This document shows, in pieces, positions 1 to 8,726 of a stretch of 64,000 nt of DNA. The stretch's first letter is position 1, and each line of letters begins with the position of its first letter. The DNA is from Rufibacter sediminis (lineage in GTDB: Bacteria; Bacteroidota; Bacteroidia; Cytophagales; Hymenobacteraceae), in assembly GCF_014269285.1 (NCBI RefSeq), contig NZ_JACOAF010000041.1, positions 124,001 through 188,000 on the forward strand, written 5' to 3'. The notes under the pieces are model-generated. The model had not been told where the DNA came from. It was given only the letters and a program-made list of their open reading frames with translations, and ran no database searches. The position numbers and the translations under genes were made by a program.

Positions 1-2482
1 GGGCGGTAGGAGCAATCTGCTCTTTCAGGAATTTGTCCAGCGGATTATACGTGAGGGTGCTGGCACCCAGTGGCGCGTAGAAGTTCTGGGCCAGAAAGTC
101 AGGGAGGGGCTGGTTCAGGAGCCGCTCGGCAATGCGTTTCATGATGTGCAGGCCTAGGTCAGAGTAGCGGTACTCAAACTTGCCGTTGGGGCTGCGCTTG
201 CCCACCAGATCAGAGGTCACAATGGATTTCCACACCGAGTCTTCCAGGCGTTTGTTGCTGTACACGCCGGGCACCACCAGGTTGGGGAAGTCCTCAGAAG
301 GCAGGCTGTCGTAGTAAATGGGATTCAGCTGGCCGTTTTTGAGGGTTTTTGTCCAAAACGGGATGTAAGCGGCAAGCCCGGCCTGGTGCAGCAGCACGTC
401 TCTTACCGTGAGGCTGGCCTTATTGGAGCCTTTCAGGTCTGGCAGGTAGGTAACCAGTTTCTCCTCCAACTTCAGGCGGCCCTGGTCTTTCAGGAACATG
501 ACGGCCTGCAAGGTGGCGGCAACTTTGGTAATGGAGGCCAGGTCATAGATGGTTTTCTCCGTGACCGGTTGGGTGCGGTCATAGGTATAGAACCCGTAGG
601 CTTTTTCCATTACCACCGTGCCGTCTTTCACCACCAGCACCTGGCAACCCGGGGTGGCCGCGTAGGCAATGGCTTCCAAGGCGATGTTGTCAATCTGCTT
701 CAGGATGCTGGAGTTCATGCCCACGCTCTCGGGTACCGAGTATTTCAGGCGGCTCAGCGAAGGAGTGGAGATACCGGTACCCGCTTTAAACTTGGGCGAG
801 GCCGTGACCGGCAAGCGTCCGTTGGCCGGAAGCGCCCCAAACAAGACCTGCGGCAGCACTTTGCGGGTCACGTCGTTGTCTTCGTAGCCGCAGACGAGCC
901 AGTCAATGTCTTCAAAATTCTTGAGGCTGTAGGCGTTGCCCATCACCACCACCACTACTTTCTTGGTGGAATCGCGCTGCAGTTGCCGGATAAACCCGAG
1001 GGCGTTGCCCGGCAGGTTGTAGTTGTTGCCGGGGTTGTTGTTGAGGTTGTGCAAAGAGACCACCACCACATCGGTGCCGGCCAGTTCCCGCTGAATTCGG
1101 TTGTACACGCTGTCCGGGGCCACGCGACTGGTGACGGCAAATTTCCTGAACGGGGCGTATTTGTCCAAGGTCTGGGAAAGCACGTTGTTCAGCCCGGCAC
1201 CCACGGAAACCGAGGCGAACTCGGTGGTGTCCAGCATCCTGAAGGGCAGCAGGTTGTTTTTGTTCGTGACCACGGTCACGGCTTGCTCGTAGAGTTGCTG
1301 CTGCAGTACCTGGCTAACGGGTCGGCTCAAGTCATGCGACAAATTCTCCAGGTTGACGGGTGCGTATTGGTTCAGGCCCGCCCAATATTTGGCGTGCAGC
1401 ATCTTTCTCACACGGAGTTCAATTTCCTGCTCAGAGATGGTGCTGTCCGCGATGGCCTGGCGGATGCTGGCGAAGGCTTTGGGCACATCCTCTGAAAACA
1501 AAAGCACGTCATTGCCCGCTTTCAGCGCCAGGGCATCTACCTCGCCGGGTTTGTGGTAGCGGGTCACGCCCTTCATGTTCAAGGCATCGGTGAAAACCAG
1601 GCCTTCGTACTGCATTTTGCCTTTTAACAGGTCATTTACCAGATAAGGCGATAAAGTAGCAGCGCGGTTGGCAATGGAATCTAATTTGGGCACGTGCAGG
1701 TGGGCCACCATCACGCCCATCACGCCGGCGTCAAAAGAGCGCTTGAAGGGGTACAGTTCCACCTCGGTGAGGCGGGCCATGTCATGGGTGAGGACGGGTA
1801 AAGAGAAGTGAGAATCAGCGTCAGTGTCGCCGTGGCCGGGGAAATGCTTGGCTACCGCAATAATGCCGTGATCCTGCAGGCCTTTGATGTAGGCGATGCT
1901 GCGGGCGGTCACTTTCTCTTTGCTCTCCCCAAAGGAACGGTTCCCGATCACGGGGTTCTTGGGGTTGCTATTCACATCCACCACCGGCGAGAAGTTTACG
2001 TGGATGCCCAGTCGCTTGAGTTTCAGGGCGATCTCGCGGCCCATCAAATACACGTATCGGTCATCGGGCAGCGCCCCCAGCGTCATCTGTTTGGCGAAGT
2101 GCATGCTGCTGTCCAGGCGCATGTCCAGGCCCCACTCGGCGTCAATGGCCACCAGCAGGGGAACTTTGGCGATGCTTTGGTAGCGGTTGGTGAGCTTGGC
2201 TTGGCGCACGGGGCCGCCCTGCATGAACATGACGCCGCCAATGCCGTACTGGGTGATCAGGTTTTCGATTTCCCGGATGTGGCTCTGCGATTTGTTGGAG
2301 TACGCGGCCACCATGAAGAGCTGACCCAGGCGTTGGTCAGGGGTAAGCGTTTGATAGACACTGTCTACCCAGTGTTGCTCCTGTTCAGAAATGTTGCCCC
2401 GGCCACTAGGGCCGAACCCCGATAAAGCCATCCAGGCGCCCATCACTACGGTCAGTAGCCACAGGCTATGTCGCTTTAGCAT
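1..2482 (-). CDS. Glycoside hydrolase family 3 / serine hydrolase (beta-lactamase-like) fusion, 3' end outside window
   Basis: Reading the minus strand from the ATG at 2482 gives at least 827 open codons running off the left edge. The N-terminus MLKRHSLWLLTVVMGAWMAL looks like a signal or anchor segment. A GH3 beta-N-acetylglucosaminidase domain follows, with the NagZ-type motif KHFPGHGDTD near residue 211 and the nucleophile region VFTDALNM near 297. From about residue 590 a second domain resembles class C beta-lactamases/DD-peptidases, with an SxxK motif (SITK near 648) and a YRYSDLG segment. In Bacteroidota such fusions are thought to act on exported peptidoglycan or GlcNAc-containing glycans; the substrate is inferred. 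Several long plus-strand open frames here are shadows of this gene. Confidence 0.88.
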   Translation of the reverse strand, partial: MLKRHSLWLLTVVMGAWMALSGFGPSGRGNISEQEQHWVDSVYQTLTPDQRLGQLFMVAAYSNKSQSHIREIENLITQYGIGGVMFMQGGPVRQAKLTNRYQSIAKVPLLVAIDAEWGLDMRLDSSMHFAKQMTLGALPDDRYVYLMGREIALKLKRLGIHVNFSPVVDVNSNPKNPVIGNRSFGESKEKVTARSIAYIKGLQDHGIIAVAKHFPGHGDTDADSHFSLPVLTHDMARLTEVELYPFKRSFDAGVMGVMVAHLHVPKLDSIANRAATLSPYLVNDLLKGKMQYEGLVFTDALNMKGVTRYHKPGEVDALALKAGNDVLLFSEDVPKAFASIRQAIADSTISEQEIELRVRKMLHAKYWAGLNQYAPVNLENLSHDLSRPVSQVLQQQLYEQAVTVVTNKNNLLPFRMLDTTEFASVSVGAGLNNVLSQTLDKYAPFRKFAVTSRVAPDSVYNRIQRELAGTDVVVVSLHNLNNNPGNNYNLPGNALGFIRQLQRDSTKKVVVVVMGNAYSLKNFEDIDWLVCGYEDNDVTRKVLPQVLFGALPANGRLPVTASPKFKAGTGISTPSLSRLKYSVPESVGMNSSILKQIDNIALEAIAYAATPGCQVLVVKDGTVVMEKAYGFYTYDRTQPVTEKTIYDLASITKVAATLQAVMFLKDQGRLKLEEKLVTYLPDLKGSNKASLTVRDVLLHQAGLAAYIPFWTKTLKNGQLNPIYYDSLPSEDFPNLVVPGVYSNKRLEDSVWKSIVTSDLVGKRSPNGKFEYRYSDLGLHIMKRIAERLLNQPLPDFLAQNFYAPLGASTLTYNPLDKFLKEQIAPTA

Positions 2483-2569
2483 TTCGCAACGCGTAATTTA
2501 ATTTGAATAAAGTTTTCATAGGGCTAATTTCGCAGAGGAAAACTAGCCGCGGCAGTGCAGGCTCTGAAG

Positions 2570-2608
2570 TGTTTTAGGCCAGGTTTTGTGAAAACGGCTG
2601 TAAAACGG
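2570..2608. repeat. GTTTT palindrome copy
   Basis: Arms TGTTTTAGGCCAGGTTTT and AAAACGGCTGTAAAACGG, between the GH3 fusion and mutL. Confidence 0.75.
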
Positions 2609-2636
2609 ATTTGTTCAGAGCACCCCCTCCAAGATT

Positions 2637-2676
2637 CGGTTTCGGGCCCGTTTCCATAGAACCGGGGCAAAAACGC
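2637..2676. repeat. GTTTT palindrome copy
   Basis: Arms CGGTTTCGGGCCCGTTT and CCGGGGCAAAAACGCC, the second of a pair before mutL. Confidence 0.7.
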
Positions 2677-2857
2677 CGGGCCAGAAGAACGGGAAAGAAG
2701 CGAAAAGCCAGAAGGTGAGGGAGGTTAGGCTGCCGTTTAAGCTCGTAATATTACTCAAAATTTTGCTTTTGCGCCGCGAAAATACCGGAGGTGACGGTTT
2801 TCTCCCTCCAAAAAGCGGTTAAAAGGCAGTTCACACCACACTACGCAGGGAAGAGTT

Positions 2858-4705
2858 ATGGCAGATATCATCCGATTGTTACCCGAGTACCTGGCCAACC
2901 AGATCGCCGCCGGCGAGGTGGTGCAGCGCCCGGCTTCCGTGGTAAAGGAGTTGTTGGAGAATAGCGTAGACGCGCGCAGCAGCAGCGTGACCTTGATAAT
3001 CAAAGACGCGGGCAAGCAGCTCATTCAGGTGGTGGACGACGGCGTGGGCATGACCGAAACCGATGCCCGCATGTGCTTTGAGCGCCACGCCACTTCCAAA
3101 ATAAAAACCACCGAGGACCTGTTCCGCATCAAGACCATGGGGTTCCGGGGCGAGGCCATGGCCTCCATTGCGGCCGTGGCCCAGGTGGAGATGAAAACCC
3201 GTGCCCGTGGCTCAGAACTGGGTACCTGCCTTTCCATTGAAGGAAACGACATTATCCAGCAGGAGCCCGTGGCCATGGGAGAGGGAACCGTGGTGAGCGT
3301 GAAGAACCTGTTTTTCAACGTGCCCGCCCGCCGCAACTTCCTCAAGAGCAACCCGGTGGAGATGCGCCACATCCTGGACGAGTTCCAGCGCGTAGCCCTG
3401 GCCAACCCCGAGATCGCCTTCGCCCTGTACCAGAACGAGGTGGAGGTCATGAACCTGCCCGCCGGCAAGCTGAGCCAGCGCATTGTGAGCATGTTTGGGA
3501 AGGAATACAAAGAGCAGATGGCCTCCTGCGAGGAGACTACGCCGTTTCTGACCGTGAAAGGCTACATCGGCAAGCCCGAGTTTGCGAAGAAGAGCCGCGG
3601 CGAGCAGTTTTTCTTTGTGAACAACCGGTACATCAAAAGCCAGTACCTGAACCACGCGGTGCTCACCGCCTTTGAGGGTCTGCTGCCCAAAGACAGCTTC
3701 CCGTTTTACGTCTTGTTTCTGGAAATCGCCCCGGAAACGATTGACATCAACGTGCACCCCACCAAAACCGAGATTAAGTTCGAGGACGAGAAAACCGTCT
3801 ATGCCATTGTGCGCGCCGCCGTGAAGCAGAGCCTGGGCCTGCACAACATCGCCCCGTCCCTGGATTTTGGCGCCGATGTGAACTACATGCCCTTGCAGCC
3901 CATGAAATTCCCGGCCTCCATGGATTTTGAGACCGCCCCGGCGCAGGCTCCCCGCGCTTCTTCTGCCATGAACCATACCACCACGTTTCCTTCCCGCGCC
4001 TCGGCCGGAAGTAGTAGAGACGACAGCTATTCGGATTTCGCGCCCACCCGCGAGGTTTCCCGGGCCAACTCAGACGACAGCAGCCTTTTCCCCGAGGAGG
4101 AGGATTCCTTCGCGCCGGCCAAGAGCACCATGACCGGCGGCTCCAAAACCTTGCAGGTGCACCAGAAATACCTCATGGTGCAGGTGAAATCGGGTTTGAT
4201 GGTGGTAGACCAGCAGGCGGCCCAGGAACGGATTCTGTACGAGAAATACAGCCAGGCCCTGGGCAAGCGCACCGGTGCCTCGCAGCAGCTGCTTTTCCCG
4301 CAGACGCTCCAGCTCTCGCCCGCCGATTTCTCGCTGGTGATGGAACTGTCGGAGGAGTTCACCGCGCTGGGCTTCGTGTTCAACGACTTCGGGAACAACA
4401 CGCTGGTGGTGAACGGCATTCCGGCGGAGATTCCGCTGCGCGATGAGAAAGAGCTCATTGAAGGCCTGCTGGAGCAGTACAAGAACAACCTCTCGGCCAT
4501 GAAAGTAGACCGGCAGGAGAACCTGGCCCGCGCCATGGCCAAACGCGTGGCCTCGCGCCTCACCGGCCGCCTGAGCGATCAGGAGATGAATGCCCTGGTG
4601 GACCGCTTGTTTGGCTGCCAGGTACCCAACTACACGCCCAGCGGCCAAAAAACCCTGGTGATTCTGCAGACCGAGCAACTGCAGGACCTGTTTCTGAGAA
4701 GTTAG
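2858..4705 (+). CDS. mutL: DNA mismatch repair protein MutL
   Basis: 615 residues, normal for MutL. The N-terminal GHKL ATPase is complete: NQIAAGEVVQRPASVVKELL at residues 15-34, then DDGVGM and GFRGEA. A Ser/Pro-rich linker (about 345-420) leads to the C-terminal dimerisation domain. The metal-binding motif of endonuclease-type MutL (DQHA-x2-E-x4-E) reads DQQAAQERILYE near residue 451, with Gln in place of His, and the usual C-terminal CPHGRP-type motif reads CQVPNYTPSG. Whether this MutL still nicks DNA is therefore uncertain. MutL couples MutS mismatch recognition to downstream repair. Its stop codon touches a GTTTT palindrome. Confidence 0.96.
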   Translation: MADIIRLLPEYLANQIAAGEVVQRPASVVKELLENSVDARSSSVTLIIKDAGKQLIQVVDDGVGMTETDARMCFERHATSKIKTTEDLFRIKTMGFRGEAMASIAAVAQVEMKTRARGSELGTCLSIEGNDIIQQEPVAMGEGTVVSVKNLFFNVPARRNFLKSNPVEMRHILDEFQRVALANPEIAFALYQNEVEVMNLPAGKLSQRIVSMFGKEYKEQMASCEETTPFLTVKGYIGKPEFAKKSRGEQFFFVNNRYIKSQYLNHAVLTAFEGLLPKDSFPFYVLFLEIAPETIDINVHPTKTEIKFEDEKTVYAIVRAAVKQSLGLHNIAPSLDFGADVNYMPLQPMKFPASMDFETAPAQAPRASSAMNHTTTFPSRASAGSSRDDSYSDFAPTREVSRANSDDSSLFPEEEDSFAPAKSTMTGGSKTLQVHQKYLMVQVKSGLMVVDQQAAQERILYEKYSQALGKRTGASQQLLFPQTLQLSPADFSLVMELSEEFTALGFVFNDFGNNTLVVNGIPAEIPLRDEKELIEGLLEQYKNNLSAMKVDRQENLARAMAKRVASRLTGRLSDQEMNALVDRLFGCQVPNYTPSGQKTLVILQTEQLQDLFLRS

Positions 4706-4741
4706 TTTAAGGCCCTTTTCTGAATTTGGGCCCCTAAACGG
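4705..4741. repeat. GTTTT palindrome copy touching the mutL stop
   Basis: Arms GTTTAAGGCCCTTTTC and TTGGGCCCCTAAACG; the first base is the last base of the mutL stop codon. Confidence 0.75.
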
Positions 4742-4916
4742 CTCACCGCCTGATTATTTAGCCGGAGGAAGGTACCAATAGCGGGCTTTCCTCCGTACTG
4801 TTTGGTACAGAACCATTACTTTCGCAAACTGTTACCACAAGGGGGAGAAATCCGGCGATATGGTTTTGCCCGGCTTTTTCGTTTCCTTTAAACCGTGTTT
4901 CACTTAACATCCTGCT

Positions 4917-5696
4917 ATGCCTCCCATCACGCCCATGGTGCGTAATCTGCTTATCTTGAACGTGCTGATGTTCTTTTTAAGCGACCGGCTCTTCCCAACG
5001 GAACTGTTTGCGCTGCATGACATCCGCTCAGAGGCGTTCCGTCCGCATCAGTTTGTCACCCACATGTTCATGCACGGCAGCCTCATGCACCTGTTCAGCA
5101 ACATGTTCAGTTTGTTTATCTTCGGGCCGCTGCTGGAGAGATACTGGGGCGAGATGCGTTTCCTGACGTTTTACCTCATCACCGGGCTGGGGGCCAGTTT
5201 GCTGTACTCGGCGGTGCATTATTATGAGATCAGCCAGGTGTTGGAAGGCGCCTCGGCGTTCATGCAGAACCCAGACCCCATTGATTTCCGGAACCTGCTG
5301 CAGAAAGCGGGGGTAGACCCCAGAAGCCTGGAGTCGTTCCTGATTGATTTCAACCGCAACCCCACAGACGGGCAGATGATCCTGCAGGCCAAGGCCTATG
5401 CCACCCGCCTATCTGACGTGATCCTGAACAGCCCCATGCTGGGCGCCTCCGGGGCCGTGTTTGGTATTCTGATGGCCTTTGGCATGCTGTTCCCCAACAC
5501 CGAGCTCATGCTGCTGTTTTTCCCCATTCCCATCAAGGCCAAGTACTTTGTGCTCCTATACGGGGGCTTTGAGTTATACTCGGGCTTCAACCGCACGCCG
5601 GGCGATAACGTAGCTCATTTTGCGCACTTGGGCGGGATGCTTTTTGCGTATATCTTATTGAAACTTTGGGAGCGGAAACGCAACAACTTCTATTAA
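4917..5696 (+). CDS. Rhomboid family intramembrane serine protease
   Basis: 259 residues with about six membrane segments. Rhomboid hallmarks are HLFSNMFSLFIFGP near residue 57, the catalytic serine in GASGAVFG near 178, and the histidine in AHLGG near 237. A hydrophilic insertion of roughly 65 residues (about 105-170) separates the third and fourth membrane segments. These enzymes cut transmembrane substrates within the bilayer; no substrate can be named here. It is followed after three bases by a second rhomboid gene, so the two are probably cotranscribed. The start MPPITPMVRNLL fits the short N-terminus typical of relatives. Confidence 0.9.
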   Translation: MPPITPMVRNLLILNVLMFFLSDRLFPTELFALHDIRSEAFRPHQFVTHMFMHGSLMHLFSNMFSLFIFGPLLERYWGEMRFLTFYLITGLGASLLYSAVHYYEISQVLEGASAFMQNPDPIDFRNLLQKAGVDPRSLESFLIDFNRNPTDGQMILQAKAYATRLSDVILNSPMLGASGAVFGILMAFGMLFPNTELMLLFFPIPIKAKYFVLLYGGFELYSGFNRTPGDNVAHFAHLGGMLFAYILLKLWERKRNNFY

Positions 5697-5699
5697 CCT

Positions 5700-6617
5700 A
5701 TGACCAGCATTTTTGACGATATCCGATCGGCGTTCAGCAAGGGGAACAATGCCCTGCACCAGCTCATTTTCATCAATGTGGTGGTGTTTGCGGCCCTGAT
5801 CATCCTGCGCACCGTCATGACCCTGAGCGGATCGGGCGGTACGTTCGCCTACCTGATGACCTTCCTGAGCATGCCGTCTAACCTGCAGCTCTTCGCGCTG
5901 CGGTTCTGGACCATCATCACGTATTTCTTCACCCATCTGGAGTTCTTTCACATTCTGTTCAACATGCTGAATCTCTACTGGTTTGGGATGCTGATACGCG
6001 AGTACCTGGGCGATAAGCGGCTGGTGAACCTGTACGTGCTGGGTGGTTTGGCAGGTGGCCTGATTTACCTGCTCAGCTACAACACCATTCCGTACCTGCA
6101 GCTGCGCGCCGAGGGGTCTTTTATGATGGGGGCCTCGGGGAGCGTGATCGCCGTGATGGTGGCCGCCGCTACCTTGTTGCCCAACTACACCTTCAACCTG
6201 ATTCTGATTGGCCCCATCCGGATCAAGTACATCGCCCTGGTAATGGTGCTGCTCTCCATCTCGGGGGCTACCGGCGGAAATGCCGGCGGTAACATCGCGC
6301 ACTTAGGCGGAGCTCTCCTGGGCTTCTTCTACGTGCGCCAACTGCAGGGCGGCTCAGACTGGGGCCGACCTTTACAGGCCATCCTGGGCTTTTTCAGAGG
6401 ACTGTTCCAGCGGAGATCGCCGTTGAAAGTGGCCTATAAGAATCCCAATCGCCCGTACACCGCCTCGGCGGGTTCTTCCATGTCGTCCGCAGTAGGCACG
6501 CCCGGTAATCCGTCGCAGTTGGAAATTGACCAGATCCTGGACAAGATCTCCGTCTCCGGCTACGAAAGCCTGACCAAAGAAGAAAAGCAGAAGCTCTTCA
6601 AGGCCAGCCAGAAGTAG
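5700..6617 (+). CDS. Rhomboid family intramembrane serine protease with cytoplasmic tail
   Basis: 305 residues. Six membrane segments span roughly residues 20-215, with HILFNMLNLYWFG near 82, catalytic GASGS near 143 and AHLGG near 199. A soluble tail of about 90 residues ends in a short charged helical motif (LEIDQILDKISVSGYESLTK), which I recall as common at the C-terminus of Bacteroidota rhomboids. It is paralogous to the preceding gene and lies three bases after it. The two copies differ in the tail and in the loop insertion, so they probably process different membrane proteins. Confidence 0.9.
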   Translation: MTSIFDDIRSAFSKGNNALHQLIFINVVVFAALIILRTVMTLSGSGGTFAYLMTFLSMPSNLQLFALRFWTIITYFFTHLEFFHILFNMLNLYWFGMLIREYLGDKRLVNLYVLGGLAGGLIYLLSYNTIPYLQLRAEGSFMMGASGSVIAVMVAAATLLPNYTFNLILIGPIRIKYIALVMVLLSISGATGGNAGGNIAHLGGALLGFFYVRQLQGGSDWGRPLQAILGFFRGLFQRRSPLKVAYKNPNRPYTASAGSSMSSAVGTPGNPSQLEIDQILDKISVSGYESLTKEEKQKLFKASQK

Positions 6618-6656
6618 TTGCCAGTTTCAGGTTGCTAGTGGGTAGTGGTTTGTTTC

Positions 6657-6694
6657 TGTTGTGGGGCTGTTTTTCTGAAAAGAGCCTTAAACTA
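6657..6694. repeat. GTTTT palindrome copy
   Basis: Arms TGTTGTGGGGCTGTTTTTC and GAAAAGAGCCTTAAACTAG, downstream of the rhomboid pair. Confidence 0.65.
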
Positions 6695-6730
6695 GAAAAG
6701 CCGCTCTGCTACTTTTGCTTCTATGGCCCT

Positions 6731-6795
6731 TCTGTGGCGCGGAAGTTACTTCCGTGCCTCTTCATAAGCAGAAGTAAGTCACTTCCGCGCCATAG
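6731..6795. repeat. 66-bp palindrome family, copy 1 (diverged)
   Basis: The left arm GTGGCGCGGAAGTTACTTCC and the right arm with ACTTCCGCGCCATAG match the family; the loop-proximal parts have changed. It lies in the rhomboid/SPFH intergenic region, 36 bases right of a GTTTT palindrome. Confidence 0.75.
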
Positions 6796-6886
6796 GGGTA
6801 GATCGAGAGCCCCAATAGCATGTTCCTCTGAAAAGGTAGGGGCAATCCCTTGTGGTTGCCCTAACGGGAGCGAAGATCAACATCAC

Positions 6887-6935
6887 TTAAATCAAAAGGC
6901 CTCGCAGTAACTCACTGCGAGGCCTTTTGATTTAA
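6887..6935. terminator. Bidirectional terminator hairpin, 22-bp perfect stem
   Basis: Perfect 22-bp stem (6887-6908 with 6914-6935) and a 5-base loop, flanked by T and A runs on either strand. It serves the convergent rhomboid operon (+) and the SPFH gene (-). The stop codon of the SPFH gene (6932-6934) lies inside the stem. Confidence 0.85.
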
Positions 6936-7879
6936 GAAACTTTATTTCCGTTTTGCGAGGGTTTTAGAGAAACCGGCCCCGAATCAACTTTTTGCCGGCT
7001 ATCCTTCAGCATGTCCCCAATGGCCCCGATGTTACCCAGCACTTCTACGGCGGCAGTGGGCAGGAAAATCTTGTTGGCCGGACCCATGGACATTTTCTCC
7101 AGCGCCTCAAATGATTTGTAGGTCAGCACACGGTCGTCCAGGCCTGCTTCCAACAGCAACTGGATTCTCGTTTTCTCGGCTTCGGCCACATCGGAGATGG
7201 CGCGGGCCTGGCCCAGGGCCTGGAGTTCCGCCGAGGCGCGTTCGCCTTCCGCCCGCAGGATTTTACTCGTTTTGTCCCCCTCTGCCCGCAGGATCATGTC
7301 CTGCTTGGCAGCTTCGGCTTCCAGAATGGTGGCGCGGCGGTTCCGCTCGGCTTTCATCTGCTTGTCCATGGCTTCCTGAATGTCCAGCGGCGGTTTTATG
7401 TCGATGACCTCCACGCGCTCAATGCGCACGCCCCACTTCTCGGTGGCCTCGTCCAGCGCCGTCCGGATCTCGGCGGAGATCCGCTCGCGACCCGACAGGG
7501 TTTCGTCCAGTTCCAGGTTCCCGATGATCTGCCGCATGGTGGCGGTGGTGATGTTGCGCACGCCCAGCACGTAGTCAAAGATGCCATAGGTGGCCTGCTC
7601 GGGCCCTACCACCTGGTAAAACACGATGGTGTCAATGAGCACCTGCACGTTGTCACGGGTGATCACACTTTGGGGCGGCACATTGGTTTGCTGGATGCGC
7701 AGGTCATGGTACACGCGTACCCGGTCCACGATGGGGATGAACAAATTCAGGCCCGGGTGCATGATCCGCTGGAATTTGCCCAACCGCTCCACCACCGCTA
7801 CCCGCTGCTGCTGGATAATCCGGACGGAAAGCGCGATCAGTACAATCACGGAGGCAAGAATAATAAGGGAGGTGGTCAT
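6932..7879 (-). CDS. SPFH/stomatin-like (slipin, QmcA-type) membrane protein
   Basis: 315 residues from the ATG at 7879; a longer frame to 7933 adds an 18-residue hydrophilic extension that I reject because MTTSLIILASVIVLIALSV gives the expected N-terminal anchor. The SPFH/Band 7 domain runs from about residue 25 to 190 (QQRVAVVERLGKF, PPQSVITRDNVQVLIDT), followed by a coiled-coil rich in EAEAAKQ/ERASAELQ. Family members form oligomeric scaffolds in membrane microdomains and associate with proteases or NfeD partners. The NfeD gene lies just upstream on the same strand, the classic slipin pairing. Confidence 0.9.
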   Translation of the reverse strand: MTTSLIILASVIVLIALSVRIIQQQRVAVVERLGKFQRIMHPGLNLFIPIVDRVRVYHDLRIQQTNVPPQSVITRDNVQVLIDTIVFYQVVGPEQATYGIFDYVLGVRNITTATMRQIIGNLELDETLSGRERISAEIRTALDEATEKWGVRIERVEVIDIKPPLDIQEAMDKQMKAERNRRATILEAEAAKQDMILRAEGDKTSKILRAEGERASAELQALGQARAISDVAEAEKTRIQLLLEAGLDDRVLTYKSFEALEKMSMGPANKIFLPTAAVEVLGNIGAIGDMLKDSRQKVDSGPVSLKPSQNGNKVS

Positions 7880-7944
7880 AGGCGTATAGTAAGTGAGTGA
7901 CGAATTCTCTGAACGCGGTTTGCTTTCAGGCAAGCTTTGAGGCC

Positions 7945-8376
7945 TTATTTCACGGGAACGACCTGGAGAACGGTGCTGCTCTGGTTCACCACCAGAATCC
8001 GCTGGCCTGCTACCAGTTCATCCTGGGCTTTGGCCGACCAGACCTCGTTCCCCACGCGTACAATGCCCAGGCGGCCGGGCAGGATGGGCTCCACCACCTC
8101 GCCGTGCCGGTTGATGAGGTCATGCACCGGGTCCTGGTAGCCGCGGGCCTGGCGCAGGCGGGTGGTTAAGGGTTTGGTTAACACCGTCAGGAGGGTGCCC
8201 GTTACACTAGCGGCCATGGGCGGCAGCCACAGATTCTCCGGGAACAGGTAGGCCAGCCCGGCAGCTACCAGGGCGGCAATCCCCAGCCAGAGCAGGTAGA
8301 ACGTACCCGTCACCATCTCGGCCACCAGCAGCAGAATGCCGGCCACCAGCCAAATCCACCAGAATGCAACGTCCAT
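7945..8376 (-). CDS. NfeD family membrane protein
   Basis: 143 residues starting MDVAFWWIWLVAGILLLVAE. Two or three membrane segments occupy residues 5-70, and an OB-fold NfeD C-terminal domain (HGEVVEPILPGRLGIVRVGNEVWSA in part) occupies about 88-140. NfeD short forms pair with stomatin/slipin proteins in membrane quality control. The gene stands 65 bases upstream of the SPFH gene and probably shares its transcript. Confidence 0.88.
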   Translation of the reverse strand: MDVAFWWIWLVAGILLLVAEMVTGTFYLLWLGIAALVAAGLAYLFPENLWLPPMAASVTGTLLTVLTKPLTTRLRQARGYQDPVHDLINRHGEVVEPILPGRLGIVRVGNEVWSAKAQDELVAGQRILVVNQSSTVLQVVPVK

Positions 8377-8448
8377 TATTTCATTGGTTTATACTATTCA
8401 AGGTAGTGATTTTTAGGGGGATTAGCAAGCGGATGAAACAGGAATATA

Positions 8449-8486
8449 GTTTAGAGGCTATTTTTCGGAAAAGAGCTTAAAAACAG
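8449..8486. repeat. GTTTT palindrome copy
   Basis: Arms GTTTAGAGGCTATTTTTC and GAAAAGAGCTTAAAAACAG, upstream of the NfeD gene. Confidence 0.65.
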
Positions 8487-8632
8487 AGCAGCAGCAGAAA
8501 AGTAGCTGCTGACTTGTCTTGATTTTTGTTACTTTAGGAGACCTGAATTCAAGTTGTAACTCCGGCTCTAGGAAGAAATATTTCTACTCCTTTGCCGCTC
8601 CAGGTGCTGGTGGTTTTCTCCGTGGGATGATG

Positions 8633-8671
8633 CGTTTTGGGACTGTTTTCTCTAATACAGGGTTAAAACAG
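8633..8671. repeat. GTTTT palindrome copy
   Basis: Arms CGTTTTGGGACTGTTTTC and ACAGGGTTAAAACAG; merges with the mdh terminator. Confidence 0.65.
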
Positions 8672-8706
8672 GAGAGCCCGGCCAATGGGCCGGGCTCTCC
8701 TGTTTT
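8665..8706. terminator. Terminator hairpin downstream of mdh
   Basis: Stem of 19 bp with arms around GAGAGCCCGGCC and GGCCGGGCTCTC, loop AAT, and a T run on the plus strand (A run for the minus strand). It follows the 3' end of mdh (minus). A GTTTT palindrome (8633-8671) overlaps its left arm. Confidence 0.8.
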
Positions 8707-8726
8707 TGGTTGTTTATAGCAAGCGC

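Larger units (their letters stand above)
2483..2857. other. Intergenic region, divergent genes
   Basis: Gene-free stretch between the divergent GH3 fusion and mutL. It holds two copies of the GTTTT palindrome (2570-2608 and 2637-2676) and an AT-rich segment around 2745-2780 that probably carries the mutL promoter. I see no open frame or RNA gene. Confidence 0.6.

Noticed and set aside
386-1495. Long plus-strand open frame of 369 codons
   Set aside because: It is a shadow of the GH3/serine hydrolase gene on the minus strand; its sequence has no protein-like motif and is rich in His/Gly/Val, as antisense frames are here.
6632-6910. 92-codon open frame after the rhomboids
   Set aside because: It runs through a palindrome copy, a 66-bp palindrome copy and the start of a terminator; it is repeat DNA, not a gene.
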